In this document: positions 61,441 to 64,000 of the stretch, piece by piece
How positions within the stretch are numbered: the stretch's first letter is position 1
Layout of the letters: the number at the start of each line of letters is the position of its first letter
Assembly: GCA_965263225.1 (NCBI GenBank)
Contig: CBDHHG010000033.1
Coordinates: forward strand, 248,001 to 312,000
DNA: 64,000 nt
Source of the DNA: DT-111 sp965263225
Lineage (GTDB): Bacteria > Bacteroidota > Bacteroidia > Chitinophagales > Saprospiraceae
Reading direction: 5' to 3'
The notes under the pieces: model-generated
Told to the model about the DNA's origin: nothing
The model's database searches: none
What the model saw: only the letters and a program-made list of their open reading frames with translations
Program-made: the position numbers and the translations under genes

Positions 61441-64000
61441 TTATTGGACGACTACTCGAGTGCTTTGATGCCAGTCTCCTTTGCGAACCTTCAATATATA
61501 GGCTCCTTTGGGTAGTGTTCGCGTAGACATTTCCATTTTATAGGCACGGCTATCGGCATAGCCTTGTTGTTGCTGAACCACCTTGCCCTGTAAGTTGTAT
61601 AGCGTGAGCCATACTTCTCCAGTCTGAGGCAAAATTACATCTACTAATACGGAAGTATTTTTCTCTACTGGATTTGGATAAACCACTAAATTTGCCGTCT
61701 CTGCAATCCGCTGGACCGCAGCCGTCGTTGAGAATCCGACGATTCCGTCAGCACCCACCCACTTAAGGCGATAGATGGCTGCTCCCGCCAAGGGGGCTTG
61801 ATCCACGAAAGAATTGGGTTGGCGATTCGTCTCAAAGGCTTCAATTTGGGCAATCGTTTCAAAGAAGTCGCCGGCTTTTTCCGCCCGCTGGACATGAATG
61901 CTTCCAATAAAAGCTTCCTCCTCAGACATAGGCCAATCCAATATCACCTCATCTCTTTGAGCTTGCACATTAGGTGTTGGAACGGGTCGGGTCAGCACCT
62001 CGGTTACACCATGTTCCATCGCCTCCCCATTTTCACACCCTTCCACATAAGTATTTTCCGGCAACACCTCTTGGAAGCCCGCAGGATTGCAGCCAACAAT
62101 GCTAATGTCATCTAAAAATACTCGATCTGCATTACCAGAAGCGTCGCAGCGGAAGCGCAAACGCGTATTGGCGGTAAAGGGACCTTGAATGGTGACAGAT
62201 TCATTGTAACGTTGCTCATTGACAAACTCATCATTCAAATTCCACTCTTCTTGAGTGGAAAAGACGTTCCCTCCATCAGTCGATAATTGCAACCAGAAAT
62301 CTTCGTTTGCATTATCCATACTGTTGGTCATGTAGCTGAAGTTGACCTGGATGCTTTGAAAACCGCTTAGATCCAATACTTGGGTGGTGATAAAAGAAGA
62401 ATTGGGATCATTATCTCGTAAACGGATGCATCGGATACCACTATTCACATATTGCCCATAGCGGCCTCTACTGGCATCAGCGCCTCCATCAATCCAGATT
62501 CCCCAACTTTGTTCAAAATCATCGCTATACAGGGTGTTATCGCAAACGTCTTGGCAATTATTCGTATCGTTAGTCAAAGTCAAATCAGGCATATCCGTCG
62601 GACATTCATCATTACCCCAGCGCACCCAAAGATCATATGTACCAGGTGCTAGGTTCGTGATTGTGGTGGAACTAGTATTGTCTAGGACATTGTAAGGATA
62701 GCTATTCCCACCATCCAGGCTGAATTCAATGTTGGTTCGATCGGTATTATCTGGGAAGGTGAAAGTAATGCTACCGTTGTCTTGATCACAGGTAGGATCT
62801 GATTTCGCAGCAGATGCAATAGGAGCTGTACAAAAGGGTGGGGGAGTAGTAGCGGCAGGATAAAGAAACGCTTGTGGAATGATGTCTTCACTCACACCAG
62901 AAGCTGCCCAGCGCAACTGAGCTACAGCACCGCCTCCATTTTCGTAATACTCCATCTTAAGGTCATACTTAGTTCCTTGCTGCATGCTAAAGCTACCAGT
63001 CCACTCCCGAGGAGGTTGGTCAATCCATTGATCGATGACCAAATTTCCATCAATCCATAATCGTACCCCATCATCAGTGGTAGTCAGAAAGGTATAGTTA
63101 CCATCCAGTGGAGCTTGGATCTCGCCCTCCCAGCGGATCGAGAAGGTATTCACTCCTACCGAATTGTCAGGCGACCCGGTACCCCAGTTAAAATTAATCG
63201 TCGGATCAACTCTTTCCAATACCTGGTTGGTGAAGTCGATATTGTCAAAATACGTACCACGCAATCCTGTACCTGTACCTGTTATCGGGCCACCACAGTT
63301 GTTGTCTTGATTAGTTAGGGTAGCATCAGCCAAGTTAACGGGGCAGTCCCCATTGCTCCAACGAGCCCAAAGATCATATGTACCGGGTGCTAAGTTAGTA
63401 AGGGTAAAGCTCCCAGCATTATCAGCTGCCGAATAGGGATAACTTTGCCCACCATCAACACTAAAGCTGATTTGACTTTGAGTTGGATCATCCGAGAAGG
63501 TAAGAGTAATGCTACCATCATTCTGACCACAGACTGGATCTTGTGAGGTACTGGCAACGACGGGATCGGAACAAGCGGTTACGCTAGCAGGATACAAGTA
63601 AGCGGCTGGAATAATTTGCTTACTCAGGCCAGCTGTAGACCAGCTTAACTGTGCAACGGCACCACCTCCGTTTTCATAGAATTCCATTTTAATGGGATAT
63701 TCTTTCCCCTCAATCAAGTCAATTGTAGCCGTCCATTCTGTTGGCGATTGTAAGATCCATTTATCAATAATTAGGACGTTATCAATCCACAAGCGAACAC
63801 CATCATCCGTGCGTGTATAAAACGTAAATGTCCCGGAACTAGGTGCCTCTATCTCCCCTTCCCAACGAGCCGAGTAGGTATCGTTCCCCATACTTGGATC
63901 TGGAGAACCACTACCCCAAGTGAAGTCGATGGTTGGGTCTATTCGTTCCAAGGCCTGGTTAGTGAAATCTAAGTTATCGAAGTAAGTTCCCCTCAACCCC
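61441..64000 (-). CDS. PA14/T9SS surface protein, 5' end beyond the window
   Basis: The frame continues past the right edge, so the N-terminus is missing. The visible part (at least 853 residues) has two copies of a 244-residue unit: a PA14 domain (RGTYFDN...FTNQ.LERIDPT, then WEGEI, DDGVRLWID, YENGGGAVAQL) and a SprB-like/HYR-like strand region (SITLTFSDDPTQSQISFSVDGGQSYPY, TNLAPGTYDLWARW). A single further lectin/MAM-like domain with calcium-type DDISIVG and the type IX sorting domain NLVVYPNPVEKNTSVLV... ending VVQ close the protein. It should be exported through the outer membrane and attached to the surface; the ligand is probably a glycan. Confidence 0.9.
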   Translation of the reverse strand, partial: GLRGTYFDNLDFTNQALERIDPTIDFTWGSGSPDPSMGNDTYSARWEGEIEAPSSGTFTFYTRTDDGVRLWIDNVLIIDKWILQSPTEWTATIDLIEGKEYPIKMEFYENGGGAVAQLSWSTAGLSKQIIPAAYLYPASVTACSDPVVASTSQDPVCGQNDGSITLTFSDDPTQSQISFSVDGGQSYPYSAADNAGSFTLTNLAPGTYDLWARWSNGDCPVNLADATLTNQDNNCGGPITGTGTGLRGTYFDNIDFTNQVLERVDPTINFNWGTGSPDNSVGVNTFSIRWEGEIQAPLDGNYTFLTTTDDGVRLWIDGNLVIDQWIDQPPREWTGSFSMQQGTKYDLKMEYYENGGGAVAQLRWAASGVSEDIIPQAFLYPAATTPPPFCTAPIASAAKSDPTCDQDNGSITFTFPDNTDRTNIEFSLDGGNSYPYNVLDNTSSTTITNLAPGTYDLWVRWGNDECPTDMPDLTLTNDTNNCQDVCDNTLYSDDFEQSWGIWIDGGADASRGRYGQYVNSGIRCIRLRDNDPNSSFITTQVLDLSGFQSIQVNFSYMTNSMDNANEDFWLQLSTDGGNVFSTQEEWNLNDEFVNEQRYNESVTIQGPFTANTRLRFRCDASGNADRVFLDDISIVGCNPAGFQEVLPENTYVEGCENGEAMEHGVTEVLTRPVPTPNVQAQRDEVILDWPMSEEEAFIGSIHVQRAEKAGDFFETIAQIEAFETNRQPNSFVDQAPLAGAAIYRLKWVGADGIVGFSTTAAVQRIAETANLVVYPNPVEKNTSVLVDVILPQTGEVWLTLYNLQGKVVQQQQGYADSRAYKMEMSTRTLPKGAYILKVRKGDWHQSTRVVVQ

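Noticed and set aside
1..64000. CRISPR array, rRNA, tRNA or complete insertion sequence
   Set aside because: None found. The only regularly spaced repeats are the 22-bp-periodic iterons, which lack spacers of CRISPR type.

Overview
The window looks like part of a large plasmid from a Bacteroidota bacterium, probably of the Saprospiria (Lewinella/Haliscomenobacter-like) type. The phylum follows from an outer-membrane protein ending in a type IX secretion sorting domain, a CarboxypepD-type TonB-dependent receptor, a PD40/OmpA-type protein, a DUF2911 protein and AraC regulators fused to TolB/TPR or 7TM sensor regions. The plasmid call rests on a complete replication and partition module in the middle: Rep_3 initiator, iteron array, KilA-N protein, basic RHH-like protein and ParA, next to a long AT-rich intergenic block with a perfect 34-bp palindrome. 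I saw no rRNA, tRNA or ribosomal protein gene. A chromosomally integrated plasmid or a secondary chromosome cannot be excluded.

Layout. 1-7.5 kb: small glycogen-binding-like protein, universal stress protein, two decayed or orphan ORFs, a CotH-like secreted protein, a DUF1295 membrane enzyme and two lipoproteins. 7.5-16.4 kb: YVTN propeller protein, two different crotonases, a PfkB sugar kinase, a TonB receptor with a small PepSY-type membrane protein, a lipoprotein esterase and an amputated dienelactone hydrolase. 16.4-26.4 kb: a sulfide-oxidation island, all on the minus strand (SQR, DUF1641, SulP, SoeA-like molybdoenzyme, fused SoeB/SoeC-like subunit, persulfide dioxygenase with two rhodanese domains). 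26.5-33 kb: FAD-linked oxidase, two-module AAA ATPase, OmpA-family protein. 33.2-39.7 kb: replication and partition. 39.7-47 kb: sugar genes (FucP-type transporter, class II aldolase, IolG-like dehydrogenase) with PLD, DUF3052 and GNAT proteins. 47-64 kb: redox and signalling genes, a serine hydrolase, a methyltransferase, DinB, alpha/beta hydrolase, AraC, DUF2911, and a PA14/T9SS surface protein cut by the window edge.

The most coherent system is the sulfur island. It encodes a plausible full route from sulfide to sulfate: SQR makes quinol and persulfide, the ETHE1-like dioxygenase makes sulfite, the Soe-like complex oxidises sulfite to sulfate and feeds quinone, and SulP moves sulfate. It is split into two transcription units. 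I found the same palindrome, TATGAA-N6-TTCATA, in front of both, at 18356-18375 and 26427-26452. It resembles ArsR/SmtB-family operators, so one sulfide- or persulfide-sensing repressor probably controls both units; no such regulator is encoded in the window.

The origin shows eight 16-nt iterons spaced almost exactly 22 bp apart plus scattered copies, and a solitary iteron-like site about 8 kb away. Between parA and the transporter gene, the 13-mer CTAGGTGAAATAG recurs near parA and within the 34-bp palindrome, which suggests a centromere or operator. Other structured DNA includes a 165-bp nested inverted repeat (MITE-like), a 69-bp hairpin and several strong terminators. Several truncated genes (OmpW, dienelactone hydrolase, a glycosidase-like fragment) show ongoing gene loss.
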